Source: Microbacterium sp. cf046
Lineage (GTDB): Bacteria; Actinomycetota; Actinomycetes; Actinomycetales; Microbacteriaceae
Direction: 5' to 3'
Assembly: GCF_900114345.1 (NCBI RefSeq)
Contig: NZ_FOZJ01000002.1
Location: 186,001 to 250,000 of the forward strand
Length of the DNA: 64,000 nt
The notes below the pieces were generated by a model. It was not told the origin of the DNA, made no database searches, and saw only the letters and a program-made list of their open reading frames with translations. The position numbers and the translations under genes are program-made. Shown here in pieces: positions 1-8,895 of the stretch (positions within the stretch are counted from its first letter, which is position 1; every line of letters begins with the position of its first letter).

Positions 1-959
1 AGCTCGACAAGGGCCGCGGATCGGTGGCCACCGTGCTCATCCAGTCCGGAACGCTCCGGGTCGGCGACGCGATCGTTGCGGGCACGGCCTACGGCCGCGT
101 GCGCGCGATGGCGGACGAGAACGGCGACCCGGTCGCCGAGGCGTACCCGTCGCGTCCCGTGCAGGTGCAGGGGCTCAACTCCGTGCCCCGCGCCGGCGAC
201 ACCTTCATCGTCACCGACGAGGACCGCCTGGCCCGTCAGATCGCTGAGAAGCGTGAAGCGGCCGAGCGCAACGCGCAGCTGGCCAAGGCCCGCAAGCGCA
301 TCTCGCTCGAGGACTTCACCCGTGCGCTCCAGGAGGGCAAGGTCGAGTCGCTCAACCTCATCATCAAGGGCGACGTGTCGGGTGCCGTCGAGGCGCTCGA
401 GGAGTCGCTCCTGAAGATCGAGGTCGACGAGTCGGTGCAGCTGCGGATCATCCACCGCGGCGTCGGTGCGATCACCGAGTCGGATGTGAACCTGGCGACG
501 ATCGACAACGCGATCATCATCGGCTTCAACGTTCGGCCCGACACGAAGGCACGCGAGCGTGCGTCGCGCGAAGGCGTCGACACCCGCTTCTACTCGGTCA
601 TCTACAACGCGATCGACGACGTCGAGCAGTCCCTCAAGGGCATGCTCAAGCCGGAGTTCGAAGAGGTCCAGTCGGGTGTCGCCGAGATCCGCGAGGTGTT
701 CCGCTCCTCCAAGTTCGGCAACATCGCGGGTGTCATCGTCCGCTCCGGAACGATCACGCGCAACGCGAAGGCGCGCGTCATCCGCGACGGCGTCGTGGTC
801 GCCGATGGCCTGGCCATCGAGTCGCTGCGTCGTTTCAAGGACGACGTCACCGAGGTGCGCACGGACTTCGAGGCCGGCATCGGTCTCGGCAAGTTCAACG
901 ACATCCAGATCGGCGACGAGATCGAGACGACCGAGCTCGTCGAGAAGCCGCGGAGCTGA
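1..959 (+). CDS. infB: translation initiation factor IF-2, C-terminal part (5' end outside window)
   Basis: IF-2 brings initiator fMet-tRNA to the 30S subunit and promotes subunit joining. The window opens inside the gene: the frame is open from base 3, reading [21 protein letters not shown], the well-conserved start of the beta-barrel domain after the G domain. The 318 visible residues cover the barrel, the alpha/beta domain III and the C-terminal fMet-tRNA-binding barrel, where [16 protein letters not shown] and the closing [17 protein letters not shown] are typical. The GTPase motifs must lie upstream. A GTG at base 24 is an internal valine and not a start. rbfA follows 67 bp downstream, the usual order, with a strong hairpin between them. 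Confidence 0.97.
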   Translation, partial: LDKGRGSVATVLIQSGTLRVGDAIVAGTAYGRVRAMADENGDPVAEAYPSRPVQVQGLNSVPRAGDTFIVTDEDRLARQIAEKREAAERNAQLAKARKRISLEDFTRALQEGKVESLNLIIKGDVSGAVEALEESLLKIEVDESVQLRIIHRGVGAITESDVNLATIDNAIIIGFNVRPDTKARERASREGVDTRFYSVIYNAIDDVEQSLKGMLKPEFEEVQSGVAEIREVFRSSKFGNIAGVIVRSGTITRNAKARVIRDGVVVADGLAIESLRRFKDDVTEVRTDFEAGIGLGKFNDIQIGDEIETTELVEKPRS

Positions 960-966
960 CATTCGA

Positions 967-1000
967 CGGCGGAGGCTCGGGATTCCCCGGGCCTCCGCCG
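967..1000 (+). terminator. hairpin between infB and rbfA (attenuator or processing site)
   Basis: A perfect 10-bp inverted repeat (967-976 with 991-1000) extends inward by five more pairs, one of them G-U, to a 4-nt loop, giving about 15 bp in all. No T-run follows, so it fits a factor-independent terminator poorly. It could be an attenuator, an RNase site or an mRNA stabiliser. It ends 26 bases before the rbfA start, so it could tune rbfA relative to infB. Confidence 0.6.
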
Positions 1001-1026
1001 GGTCAGCGCGGAGGAAGGCAGGAGAG

Positions 1027-1515
1027 ATGGCTGGAGAACGTCAGGCGAGAGTTGCGGACCGGATCCGTGTGGTGCTCGCAGAGCGACTCGAGAAGGGGCT
1101 GCGCGATCCGCGCCTCGGCTTCGTCACGATCACCGATGTCAAGGTGACCGGAGACCTGCAGCACGCGTCGGTCTTCTACACCGTGATGGGCGACGAAGCG
1201 CTTCGCGCAGACACCGCGGCGGCGCTGAAGTCCGCGACCGGGATGCTGCGCACCGAGGTCGGCAAGAACCTCAACACGCGGCTGACGCCGTCGCTGGAGT
1301 TCTTCCTCGATGCGATCCCCGAGAACGCCGACCACATCGCGGCGCTCCTGCAGGAGGCGCGGGAACGCGATGAGGCAGTCGCCGGGCTTGCGGCATCAGC
1401 GCAGTACGCGGGCGACGCAGATCCATATGTGAAGCCTCGCGAGTTCGACGAGGCCGGGCTCGACGAGGCCGAAGCGGAAGCCGACGCCGAAGGTCTGGCG
1501 CGCACCGAGGACTGA
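1027..1515 (+). CDS. rbfA: ribosome-binding factor A
   Basis: RbfA is a small KH-type protein that binds 16S rRNA near helix 1 and helps late 30S maturation, especially in the cold. The 162-residue product has the family core (RQARVADRIRVVLAERLEKGLRDPRLGFVTITDVKVTGD near the N terminus, then DLQHASVFYTV) and a longer acidic C-terminal tail rich in Glu and Ala, common in actinobacteria. The ATG at 1027 follows the purine-rich stretch AGGAGAG and is preferred over the open frame that runs further upstream inside infB. It is downstream of infB in the same direction and converges on mutY with only 9 bp between the stops. Confidence 0.96.
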   Translation: MAGERQARVADRIRVVLAERLEKGLRDPRLGFVTITDVKVTGDLQHASVFYTVMGDEALRADTAAALKSATGMLRTEVGKNLNTRLTPSLEFFLDAIPENADHIAALLQEARERDEAVAGLAASAQYAGDADPYVKPREFDEAGLDEAEAEADAEGLARTED

Positions 1516-1524
1516 GGTCTGCGC

Positions 1525-2391
1525 TCAGCGCGGCAAGCGAGCCATACCGTCGACCAGCTCGATGAGCCCGTCGTCGGCGAGCGATGTGATCGCTCGATCG
1601 CGCTGGAGCGCGTCCGGCCAGGCGTCGAGCAGCTCATCCGAGCGGATGCCGCTCGCCGCGGCATCCCGCAGCGCTCTGAGCGCCGCCCCGCGCGCCTGAC
1701 GGTCGCTGCCGTCGTAGCGAGCCTGCTTGCGGCGTGTGTCGGCGGTGGCAGGGTAGCCCGCGGCCCGCCACGCGCACGCATGCGCGATCGGGCATGCGTC
1801 GCATCGAGGGGTGCGCGCCGTGCAGACCGTGGCGCCCAGCTCCATCGTCGCCGCGTTCACGATCGCGGCATCGGTGCGGTCTTCGGGCAGGAGCGCCTCC
1901 ATCGCAGCCAGATCGGAGCGCGCCGGCGGACCAGGCTGCGCCTGCCCACCGATCGCACGCGCCAGCACGCGTCGGGTGTTCGTGTCGACGACCGGATGCC
2001 GGTCGCCGTACGCGAACACCGCGACGGCCCGCGCGGTGTAGTCGCCGATCCCCGTCAGCGACAGCAGCGCGCCGACGTCACTGGGTACGACGCCCCCGTG
2101 CAGGTCGCGGATCTCCACCGCTGCCCGGTGCAGCCACAGCGCGCGGCGGGGGTAGCCGAGGTTCGCCCATTCGCGCACCGCCTCCGCGGGCGCGTCGTTC
2201 GCAAGCTCGGTCGGCGTCGGCCACCGTGCGAGCCAGGCGTCGAGCCGCGGGATCACCCGGCTGACCTGTGTCTGCTGCAGCATGAACTCGCTGACGAGGA
2301 CACCCCACGCTCCGAATCCCGGGCGTCGCCACGGCAGATCTCTCGCGTTGCGCCGGTACCACTCGATCAGCGGCACGGCGAGGTCGGGCAT
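1525..2391 (-). CDS. mutY: A/G-specific adenine glycosylase
   Basis: MutY removes adenine mispaired with 8-oxoguanine. The 288-residue product has the helix-hairpin-helix SLTGIGDYTARAV, the following VDTNTRRV segment carrying the catalytic Asp, and a C-terminal 4Fe-4S motif with four cysteines spaced C-X6-C-X2-C-X5-C (CTARTPRCDACPIAHAC). FMLQQTQV is the family's DNA-minor-groove segment. It is shorter than E. coli MutY because the NUDIX-like recognition domain is reduced, as in other actinobacteria. The ATG at 2391 is preceded 9 nt upstream by TAGGCT, a good -10 hexamer, so the message may be leaderless. The gene is transcribed against the flanking infB-truB genes and diverges from the kinase gene at 2464. 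Confidence 0.95.
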   Translation of the reverse strand: MPDLAVPLIEWYRRNARDLPWRRPGFGAWGVLVSEFMLQQTQVSRVIPRLDAWLARWPTPTELANDAPAEAVREWANLGYPRRALWLHRAAVEIRDLHGGVVPSDVGALLSLTGIGDYTARAVAVFAYGDRHPVVDTNTRRVLARAIGGQAQPGPPARSDLAAMEALLPEDRTDAAIVNAATMELGATVCTARTPRCDACPIAHACAWRAAGYPATADTRRKQARYDGSDRQARGAALRALRDAAASGIRSDELLDAWPDALQRDRAITSLADDGLIELVDGMARLPR

Positions 2392-2398
2392 GCGGATC

Positions 2399-2457
2399 AG
2401 CCTACGTTCGCGGTGGCAGCGAAGGCGACGAGCAGATGCCGCGCAACTCGTAGGCTG
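2399..2457. promoter_or_regulatory. divergent leaderless promoters of mutY and the kinase gene
   Basis: A perfect 9-bp inverted repeat places CAGCCTACG at 2399-2407 and CGTAGGCTG at 2449-2457. Each arm contains TAGGCT read towards its own gene. The hexamer ends 9 nt before the mutY ATG (2391) and 7 nt before the kinase ATG (2464). Neither start has a convincing Shine-Dalgarno sequence, so both transcripts probably begin at or very near the start codon. The -35 regions are not obvious. Confidence 0.6.
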
Positions 2458-2463
2458 GAAGCC

Positions 2464-3150
2464 ATGCGACTTCCGACGACTCCGGCCACCACGCTGCTGC
2501 GCCAGCTGCGGGGCGAGGTGCGCCAGCACTACCGCGGCGGGCGCATCATCATCGCGGTGGACGGGATCGACGGGGCGGGCAAGACCGTGTTCGCGGACGC
2601 TCTGGCGGATGTGTTCGCCGAGGACGGATCCGCGGTGTTCCGCGCATCGATCGACGACTTCCACAACCCGAGGGCAGAGCGGTACGCGCGCGGCGCCCGC
2701 TCGCCGGAGGGGTTCTACCGGGACTCCTTCGACTACTCGACCTTCCGTCGTGCGCTGATCGACCCGTTCCGCGATGGCGCACAGACCGGCGCGACGACCG
2801 GCTTCCAGCTCGCGGCGTTCGACTATCGGCGCGATACCCCGGTCGAGGCGGCATGGACGACTGCGCCGCGGGATGCCGTGCTCATCGTCGACGGCATCTT
2901 CCTGCATCGCCCCCAACTGCGCGGTCTGTGGAACTGGTCGGTGTGGCTGGACGTTCCGATCGACATCGCGTACGAGCGCATGGCGCAGCGCGACGGGTCG
3001 GACCCGAGCCCGTCGGCGCCTTCCAACGCACGGTACCGCAACGGCCAGGAGCTGTACCTGAAGGACGCCGACCCGCGGGCTGCGGCATCCGTCATCATCG
3101 ACAACACCGATGTCACGCACCCCCACCAGGTGTTCCAGGACTCCTGCTGA
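2464..3150 (+). CDS. uridine-kinase-like P-loop NTPase
   Basis: The 228-residue product has a Walker A motif GIDGAGKT at about residues 34-41 and, further on, a hydrophobic strand ending in VDGIFL that resembles Walker B of the uridine kinase/phosphoribulokinase family. DDFHNPR near residue 65 is the usual substrate-side acidic motif. A nucleoside or small-metabolite kinase is likely, but the substrate is not shown by the sequence. The ATG at 2464 lies 7 nt after TAGGCT. The stop overlaps the truB start by one base (TGATG), so truB is probably translationally coupled to it. Confidence 0.82.
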   Translation: MRLPTTPATTLLRQLRGEVRQHYRGGRIIIAVDGIDGAGKTVFADALADVFAEDGSAVFRASIDDFHNPRAERYARGARSPEGFYRDSFDYSTFRRALIDPFRDGAQTGATTGFQLAAFDYRRDTPVEAAWTTAPRDAVLIVDGIFLHRPQLRGLWNWSVWLDVPIDIAYERMAQRDGSDPSPSAPSNARYRNGQELYLKDADPRAAASVIIDNTDVTHPHQVFQDSC

Positions 3151-4055
3151 TGGTCGCTCCCGGAGTGCTGCTGGTCGACAAACCGGGCGGGATGACCAGT
3201 CACGACGTGGTCGCCCGTGCACGCAAAGCACTCGGCACCCGCAGGATCGGCCACGCGGGGACGCTCGATCCGATGGCGACGGGTCTGCTCATCCTCGGGG
3301 TGGAGGCCGCGACCCGGCTGCTGACCTACATCGTCGGACTCGACAAGACCTACGAGGCGACCATCCGTCTGGGCGCCACGACCGACACGGACGACGCCGA
3401 CGGCGACATCGAGACGGTGACGGATGCCGCCGGCGTGACCTCGGCGGCCGTGATGTCTGCGATCTCACCGCTGAAAGGCGAGATCTCCCAGGTGCCCAGC
3501 CGCGTCTCGGCGATCAAGGTCGCCGGCCGGCGCGCCTACGATCTGGCGCGGGCCGGCGAGGACGTGCAGCTCGCCGCTCGCACGGTCACCGTCTCGCGGT
3601 TCGACGTGCTCGGCGAACGGCGCACGCCGACGGAAGCGGGGACCGTCCAGCTCCTGGATCTCGATGTGGTGGTCGACTGCTCGAGCGGCACGTATGTGCG
3701 CGCGCTCGCCCGCGACCTCGGTGCGGCGCTCGGCGTCGGCGGGCACCTCACCTCGCTGCGTCGTACGCGCATCGGACCGTTCGGGGTCGACGGCGCCGCG
3801 TCGATCGACGATCTCGGCACCGCGCCACTCCGCCGCCCTGCAGAGGTCGCCACCGCGGTGCTCGGCGCGTTTCCGGTTTCCGCCGAGGAGGCGCGCGACC
3901 TTCGTCACGGCAAACGCCTCATCGGCGCAGCCGGACGCCTGCAGACCGGTGGGACCGCGGCGATCGACCCGGCCGGCGCGCTGGTCGGGGTCGTCGAGCG
4001 CCGCGGCGACGACGTCAAGAGCGCGATGAACCTGCCGGAGGAGGCGACGCGATGA
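3150..4055 (+). CDS. truB: tRNA pseudouridine(55) synthase
   Basis: TruB makes the universal pseudouridine 55 in the T-loop of tRNAs. The 301-residue product opens with GVLLVDKPGGMTSHDVV and has GHAGTLDPMATGLL, where Asp40 is the catalytic aspartate. The later YEATIRLGATTDTDDADGD and SSGTYVRALARDLG segments are also characteristic, and the C-terminal 60 residues form a PUA-like tail. The start overlaps the preceding kinase stop by one base and its own stop overlaps the next gene (ATGA), so 2464-4420 looks like one transcript. Its place after rbfA and before ribF is the conserved bacterial order. Confidence 0.96.
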   Translation: MVAPGVLLVDKPGGMTSHDVVARARKALGTRRIGHAGTLDPMATGLLILGVEAATRLLTYIVGLDKTYEATIRLGATTDTDDADGDIETVTDAAGVTSAAVMSAISPLKGEISQVPSRVSAIKVAGRRAYDLARAGEDVQLAARTVTVSRFDVLGERRTPTEAGTVQLLDLDVVVDCSSGTYVRALARDLGAALGVGGHLTSLRRTRIGPFGVDGAASIDDLGTAPLRRPAEVATAVLGAFPVSAEEARDLRHGKRLIGAAGRLQTGGTAAIDPAGALVGVVERRGDDVKSAMNLPEEATR

Positions 4056-4420
4056 TCCTGTGGTTCACGATCGCGCAGGTCATCGTCGCAGTCGCCGCGG
4101 GACTCCTGTGCGTCGTGCTCGGCCTCGCCGGACGGCGCCCGAGCGACCTGAGCGTGGGTGCCCTCGCACTGGTCGAGCTGCTGCTCATCGCGCAGATCGT
4201 GATCGCGATCATCGCCCCGCTCGCCGGCAATCCGCCGACCGGGAGCCTGCTCGAGTTCTGGGTCTACCTGGTCTCGGCGGCGCTCATCCCTCCGGCGGCG
4301 GTCGCGTGGGCTCTGCTGGAGCGCAGTCGGTGGAGCACCGTGATCATGGGCATCGGCGCGCTCGCCGTCGCGATCATGGTGTGGCGCATGCAGGCGATCT
4401 GGACGATCCAGGTCGCCTGA
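4052..4420 (+). CDS. small four-helix membrane protein
   Basis: This 122-residue protein has four hydrophobic segments, at about residues 2-25, 36-58, 69-90 and 97-116, with short charged loops (GRRPSD, ERSR). It has no signal peptidase site and no recognised catalytic motif. It overlaps the truB stop by four bases (ATGA), so it is co-translated with TruB. I do not know its function. Small membrane proteins of this sort are common between truB and ribF in Microbacteriaceae, but that is a recollection and was not checked. Confidence 0.75.
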   Translation: MILWFTIAQVIVAVAAGLLCVVLGLAGRRPSDLSVGALALVELLLIAQIVIAIIAPLAGNPPTGSLLEFWVYLVSAALIPPAAVAWALLERSRWSTVIMGIGALAVAIMVWRMQAIWTIQVA

Positions 4421-4444
4421 CCCACCGCGTAAGCTTGACCAGTC

Positions 4445-4894
4445 ATGTCGTCGCCATCCCGCCCCCGCATGAGCGGCATCGGCCGTGTGCTCGTGATCGT
4501 CTACGCGATCATGGCGCTCGCCGCCACCGGCCGGTCGTTCGTCCAGATCGTTCAGCGCTTCGACGAGGCACCCGTCGCCTATTCCCTTTCGGCCGCGGCC
4601 GCCGTCGTGTACATCGTCGCGACGCTGGCTCTCGTCTTCGCCGGTTCCCAGGGCTGGTACATCACCGCCTGGGTCGCGATCTGCTTCGAGCTCGTGGGTG
4701 TTCTCGTCATCGGCGCTCTGAGCCTGCTGCTGCCGGAGCTGTTCGCGCACCCCACCGTCTGGTCGTGGTTCGGGATGGGCTACCTGTTCGTGCCCCTCGT
4801 GCTGCCGTTCTTCGGAATCTGGTGGCTGGCCACGCATCGCCCGGTCCAGACGCCCGCCACGACCGAGGCCGAGCACGCAGCGGTGGCCCCGTGA
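4445..4894 (+). CDS. conserved four-helix membrane protein
   Basis: The 149-residue product starts with a short basic tail (MSSPSRPRMSG) followed by four predicted transmembrane segments, at about residues 12-35, 48-67, 74-97 and 107-127, and ends in a polar Thr/Glu/Ala tail. The pattern is that of an actinobacterial integral membrane protein, often found next to ribF, of unknown role. TAAGCT ends 9 nt before the ATG with no Shine-Dalgarno sequence, suggesting its own leaderless promoter. Its stop overlaps the ribF GTG by four bases (GTGA), so the two are co-translated. Confidence 0.78.
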   Translation: MSSPSRPRMSGIGRVLVIVYAIMALAATGRSFVQIVQRFDEAPVAYSLSAAAAVVYIVATLALVFAGSQGWYITAWVAICFELVGVLVIGALSLLLPELFAHPTVWSWFGMGYLFVPLVLPFFGIWWLATHRPVQTPATTEAEHAAVAP

Positions 4895-5850
4895 TCGTCT
4901 TCCGCGATCCGTCCGAGGTGCCCGCCGACTTCGGCCCCTCCGTCGTCGCGATCGGCAAGTTCGACGGCGTGCACTCGGGACACCGCGCGGTCATCGACCG
5001 CGCACGCGTGGATGCCGCCACCGGCGGTGCCCGTGTCGTGGCGGTGACATTCGACCGCAACCCGCTCGCCCTGCTGCGACCGGAGATCTGCCCTGCGGAT
5101 CTGATCGGCGTCCACCAGAAGGTGCAGCTGCTCGCCGAGACGGGGATCGATGCCACGCTCGTGCTCCGCTTCGATCAGCAGCTGGCCAGCCTGACTGCGC
5201 GCGAGTTCGTCCAGCGCGTGCTCGTTGACGCGCTCCATGTGCGCACCGTGCTCGTCGGCCGCGACTTCCGGTTCGGGCAGGGCGGGGCCGGCAACCCGGA
5301 CGTCCTGCGCGAGCTCGGTCTCGAACTGGGCTTCGACGTGGACGTGGTCGACGATGTCCGGGCCATCGACGCGGGCCGACGTGTCTCCTCGACGTGGATC
5401 AGAGAGGTCCTGGCCGAAGGGGACGTCGAGACCGCCGCGAAGCTGCTCGGGCGCCCGGCGTCCGTCTGGGGCGAGGTCGTCCACGGGCTCAAACGCGGTC
5501 GCGAACTCGGATTCCCCACGGCGAACCTGTCGCCCGACCACGAAGGATTCGTGCCCGCCGACGGCGTGTACGGCGGCTGGCTCATCGACGAGGGGTCAGC
5601 GGACGGGCTCCGCTCGGGCATCCGCTATCCCGCCGCGATCTCGGTGGGGCTGAATCCGACGTTCGACGACGTCCCGGTGCGCCAGGTCGAGGCCTACGTC
5701 CTCGACGAGGACGACCTGGACCTGTACGGGCACCGCGTCGAGGTGCAGTTCGTGCATCGCATCCGCGGCATGACGGCATTCGAGGGCGTCGACGCCCTCG
5801 TCGAGCAGATCACCGATGACGTGCGGCGCGTGCGTGCGTCGTTGAGCTGA
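4891..5850 (+). CDS. ribF: bifunctional riboflavin kinase/FAD synthetase
   Basis: RibF phosphorylates riboflavin to FMN and adenylylates FMN to FAD. The 319-residue product has the N-terminal nucleotidyltransferase with GKFDGVHSGHRAV at residues 22-34 (the GH of the nucleotide-binding loop is present) and GRDFRFGQGGAGN. The C-terminal riboflavin kinase domain runs from about residue 185, with GRELGFPTANL and the PADGVYGGW segment. The GTG at 4891 is chosen because it gives the standard N terminus and overlaps the upstream stop. The gene is the last member of the infB-side cluster; the next conserved neighbour, rpsO, is 31 kb away. Confidence 0.96.
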   Translation: MIVFRDPSEVPADFGPSVVAIGKFDGVHSGHRAVIDRARVDAATGGARVVAVTFDRNPLALLRPEICPADLIGVHQKVQLLAETGIDATLVLRFDQQLASLTAREFVQRVLVDALHVRTVLVGRDFRFGQGGAGNPDVLRELGLELGFDVDVVDDVRAIDAGRRVSSTWIREVLAEGDVETAAKLLGRPASVWGEVVHGLKRGRELGFPTANLSPDHEGFVPADGVYGGWLIDEGSADGLRSGIRYPAAISVGLNPTFDDVPVRQVEAYVLDEDDLDLYGHRVEVQFVHRIRGMTAFEGVDALVEQITDDVRRVRASLS

Positions 5851-5897
5851 CCGCCGCGGCGTAGACCCGCGGCGTCGGCGCCCCTACGATCGACAGC

Positions 5898-6284
5898 GTG
5901 GACGCCCTGACTCTGCTCCTCGCCGCCGTGGATGTCGCGCCCGCGAAGTCGGTGAACCTCTGGGGCGCTCTGGGATGCGCGGTCGCCTACTCCGCTGCAC
6001 TCCTGGCGACCCTCGACGGCTTCGCCGATCTCATCCTCGCGCGCGGCGACTCACCGGCGGGCCGGCTCACTCCGGGGGTAGGCTTGAAGTTCGGATCGAA
6101 GCTCGCAGCAGCCGCGATCGCGGTGATCTCGGCGGGGATCGTCCTCGCACTGGACTCGAACTGGTTCGCGTTCACCGCGCTGACGATCGCATTCGTGATC
6201 ATCGTCGTGATCGGCATCATCGTCATGGTGCGCGACAGGCGGGTGCGGGTCACATCCGAGAACGGTCCGCACGCCAGCGGGTGA
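5898..6284 (+). CDS. three-helix membrane protein of unknown function
   Basis: This 128-residue protein has hydrophobic segments at about residues 24-45, 68-87 and 91-112, a basic membrane-proximal RDRRVRV and a short polar tail. No family is recognised. The GTG start at 5898 is supported by TACGAT (a good TANNNT -10) ending 7 nt before it and by the absence of a Shine-Dalgarno sequence. It could equally be a subunit or chaperone of an unidentified membrane complex. Confidence 0.68.
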   Translation: MDALTLLLAAVDVAPAKSVNLWGALGCAVAYSAALLATLDGFADLILARGDSPAGRLTPGVGLKFGSKLAAAAIAVISAGIVLALDSNWFAFTALTIAFVIIVVIGIIVMVRDRRVRVTSENGPHASG

Positions 6285-6350
6285 GCGCCTCGCCCTCGCA
6301 GAGCGCACATGAGCACTGCCTGGCGGATCGCCCGAAGAGGAGAGAGATCG

Positions 6351-7358
6351 ATGAGCCGAACCGACTTGCAGACGCTGCCCGAGCGCGCCGTCGAACTGCT
6401 CGGCGGTGAGCCGGACGACACGACGCTGCGCCGCTACCTGCACGGGCTGCCCGGAGTGGATGCCGTGGGACTCGAGCAGCGCGCTGCCGGTCTCGGCACC
6501 CGCTCGATCAAGACGACGTCCAAAGCATGGGCGCTCGACAAGATCATCGAGCTCATCGACCTCACGACGCTCGAGGGCGCGGACACGCCCGGCAAGGTGC
6601 GATCCCTCGTGGCGAAGGCGCTCAACCCCGACGCGTCCGACCCGACCTGCCCGCGGGTGGCCGCCGTCTGCGTCTACGGCGACATGGTTCCGCACGCCGT
6701 GGCCGCGCTCGGCGCCGCCCACGGCGATCCGGACGAGGGTCTCGTCTCGGTCGCGGCCGTCGCGACGGCCTTTCCGAGCGGCCGAGCCTCGCTCGAGATC
6801 AAACTCGCCGACACGGCGGATGCGGTGGCCGACGGCGCCGATGAGATCGACATGGTGATCGACCGCGGGGCCTTCCTCGCGGGGCGATACGGCCTGGTCT
6901 TCGACCAGATCGCGCGAGTGAAGCAGGCGTGCCGTCGCGCAGACGGCACGTACGCTTCCCTGAAGGTGATCCTCGAGACCGGCGAGCTGAACACCTACGA
7001 CAACATCAAGCGCGCATCCTGGCTGGCGATCCTCGCGGGCGGCGACTTCATCAAGACCTCGACCGGCAAGGTCCAGCCGGCCGCCACTCTGCCGACCACG
7101 CTGCTGATGCTCGAGGTCGTGCGCGACTGGCATCGTGCCACCGGCGAGAAGATCGGCGTGAAGCCCGCGGGCGGCATCCGCACATCGAAGGACGCGATCA
7201 AGTACCTTGTGACCGTCGCCGAGACGGTGGGGGAGGAGTGGCTGCAGCCCCACCTGTTCCGCTACGGCGCGTCGAGCCTGCTGAACGACGTTCTGCTGCA
7301 GCGGCAGAAGCTTCGCACCGGGGCATACTCCGGCGCCGACTACGTGACGATCGATTAG
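6351..7358 (+). CDS. deoC: deoxyribose-phosphate aldolase, long form
   Basis: DeoC cleaves 2-deoxyribose 5-phosphate to glyceraldehyde 3-phosphate and acetaldehyde. The 335-residue product belongs to the longer, eukaryote-like class. It shows the Schiff-base lysine in GGDFIKTSTGK and a second catalytic lysine in GVKPAGGIRT. LIDLTTLEG is a variant of the family's N-terminal motif. The ATG at 6351 is chosen for the AGGAGAGAG ribosome-binding site just upstream; an in-frame ATG at 6309 has none. It is followed after 13 bp by two aldehyde dehydrogenase genes, which suggests that the acetaldehyde or another aldehyde is oxidised by the neighbours. Confidence 0.94.
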   Translation: MSRTDLQTLPERAVELLGGEPDDTTLRRYLHGLPGVDAVGLEQRAAGLGTRSIKTTSKAWALDKIIELIDLTTLEGADTPGKVRSLVAKALNPDASDPTCPRVAAVCVYGDMVPHAVAALGAAHGDPDEGLVSVAAVATAFPSGRASLEIKLADTADAVADGADEIDMVIDRGAFLAGRYGLVFDQIARVKQACRRADGTYASLKVILETGELNTYDNIKRASWLAILAGGDFIKTSTGKVQPAATLPTTLLMLEVVRDWHRATGEKIGVKPAGGIRTSKDAIKYLVTVAETVGEEWLQPHLFRYGASSLLNDVLLQRQKLRTGAYSGADYVTID

Positions 7359-7371
7359 GAATACGCAGATC

Positions 7372-8895
7372 ATGAGCTTTCTCGAGTACGCACCTGCGCC
7401 CGAGTCGCGCAGCATCCTGAACCTCCGTGACGCCTACGGGCTGTTCATCGACGGCGAGTTCGTCGAGGGGACGGGAACCAGTTTCGCGACGATCTCTCCC
7501 GCGGATGAGACCCACATCGCCACGATCTCCGCCGCGAGCGAAGCCGATGTCGACCGCGCCGTCGCCGCAGCACGCCGCGCCTACGACCGGACGTGGTCGA
7601 AGATGAGCGGCCGCGATCGCGGGAAGTACCTGTACCGCATCGCGCGGCTCATCCAGGAGCGGGCCCGCGAGCTCGCCGTCGCGGAGAGCCTCGACAATGG
7701 CAAGCCGATCAAAGAGAGCCGCGATGTGGACGTGCCGCTCGTGGCGGCCTGGTTCTTCTACTACGCCGGCTGGGCCGACAAGCTCGACTACGCCGGGCTC
7801 GGAGCCGATCCTCGCGCGCTCGGCGTCGCAGGGCAGGTCATCCCTTGGAATTTCCCGCTGCTGATGCTCGCGTGGAAGATCGCTCCGGCGCTCGCCGCCG
7901 GCAACACGGTCGTGATCAAGCCGGCCGAGACCACATCGCTGTCCGCGCTGGTGTTCGCAGAGATCCTCCAGCAGGCCGACCTGCCGCCGGGCGTCGTGAA
8001 CATCGTGACCGGCGCGGGCGCGACCGGTGCCGCCGTGGTCTCGCACCCGGACGTCGACAAGGTCGCCTTCACCGGCTCGACGGGCGTCGGGCGGGCGATC
8101 GCGAAGGAGATCGCCGGGTCGGGCAAGAAGCTGACACTCGAGCTCGGCGGCAAGGCCGCGAACATCGTGTTCGACGACGCTCCGATCGATCAGGCGATCG
8201 AGGGGATCGTCAACGGCATCTTCTTCAACCAGGGTCACGTGTGCTGCGCAGGCAGCCGCCTGCTGGTTCAGGAGAACGTCCACGACGAGGTGATCGACCG
8301 CCTCAAGCAGCGCCTCTCGACCCTCCGGCTCGGCGACCCGCTCGACAAGAACACCGACATCGGCGCGATCAACTCGCGCGAGCAGCTGGAGCGCATCCGC
8401 GCACTGTCCAAGATCGGCGAGGACGAGGGCGCCGAGCGCTGGACCGCCGACTGCGTCATCCCCGACAGCGGATTCTGGTTCGCGCCCACGATCTTCACGA
8501 ACGTGCAGGCAAGTCATCGCATCGCCCGTGAGGAGATCTTCGGTCCGGTGCTCTCGGTGCTCACCTTCCGCACGCCGGCCGAGGCGATCGCGAAGGCGAA
8601 CAACACGCCGTACGGCCTCTCCGCCGGCATCTGGACCGACAAGGGATCGCGGATCCTCGCGGTCGCCGATCGGCTTCGCGCCGGCGTGATCTGGGCGAAC
8701 ACCTTCAACCGGTTCGACCCGGCGTCTCCGTTCGGCGGGTACAAGGAATCCGGGTACGGCCGCGAGGGCGGCCGTCACGGCCTGGCTGCGTACCTCGCTC
8801 CGTCATCCACTCGGCCGCGCACACGTGCGGCGATCGCGGCCGCGCCCGCCGCGGCCCGAACGTCCCGCACCGCGAAGAAGGGGGCCAAGCGATGA
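7372..8895 (+). CDS. NAD(P)-dependent aldehyde dehydrogenase, complete
   Basis: This 507-residue enzyme has all the landmarks of the ALDH superfamily: the PWNFPLLM segment, the NAD-binding GSTGVG, the general-base glutamate in TLELGGKAANIVF near residue 256, the catalytic cysteine in NQGHVCCAGSR (Cys291 aligns with Cys302 of the human ALDH2 motif) and EEIFGPVLSV. The last 35 residues form a low-complexity Ala/Arg/Lys tail. It overlaps the next gene by four bases (ATGA), so the active enzyme and its truncated partner are co-translated. The substrate is unknown; linkage to deoC points to acetaldehyde or a sugar-derived aldehyde. Confidence 0.93.
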   Translation: MSFLEYAPAPESRSILNLRDAYGLFIDGEFVEGTGTSFATISPADETHIATISAASEADVDRAVAAARRAYDRTWSKMSGRDRGKYLYRIARLIQERARELAVAESLDNGKPIKESRDVDVPLVAAWFFYYAGWADKLDYAGLGADPRALGVAGQVIPWNFPLLMLAWKIAPALAAGNTVVIKPAETTSLSALVFAEILQQADLPPGVVNIVTGAGATGAAVVSHPDVDKVAFTGSTGVGRAIAKEIAGSGKKLTLELGGKAANIVFDDAPIDQAIEGIVNGIFFNQGHVCCAGSRLLVQENVHDEVIDRLKQRLSTLRLGDPLDKNTDIGAINSREQLERIRALSKIGEDEGAERWTADCVIPDSGFWFAPTIFTNVQASHRIAREEIFGPVLSVLTFRTPAEAIAKANNTPYGLSAGIWTDKGSRILAVADRLRAGVIWANTFNRFDPASPFGGYKESGYGREGGRHGLAAYLAPSSTRPRTRAAIAAAPAAARTSRTAKKGAKR

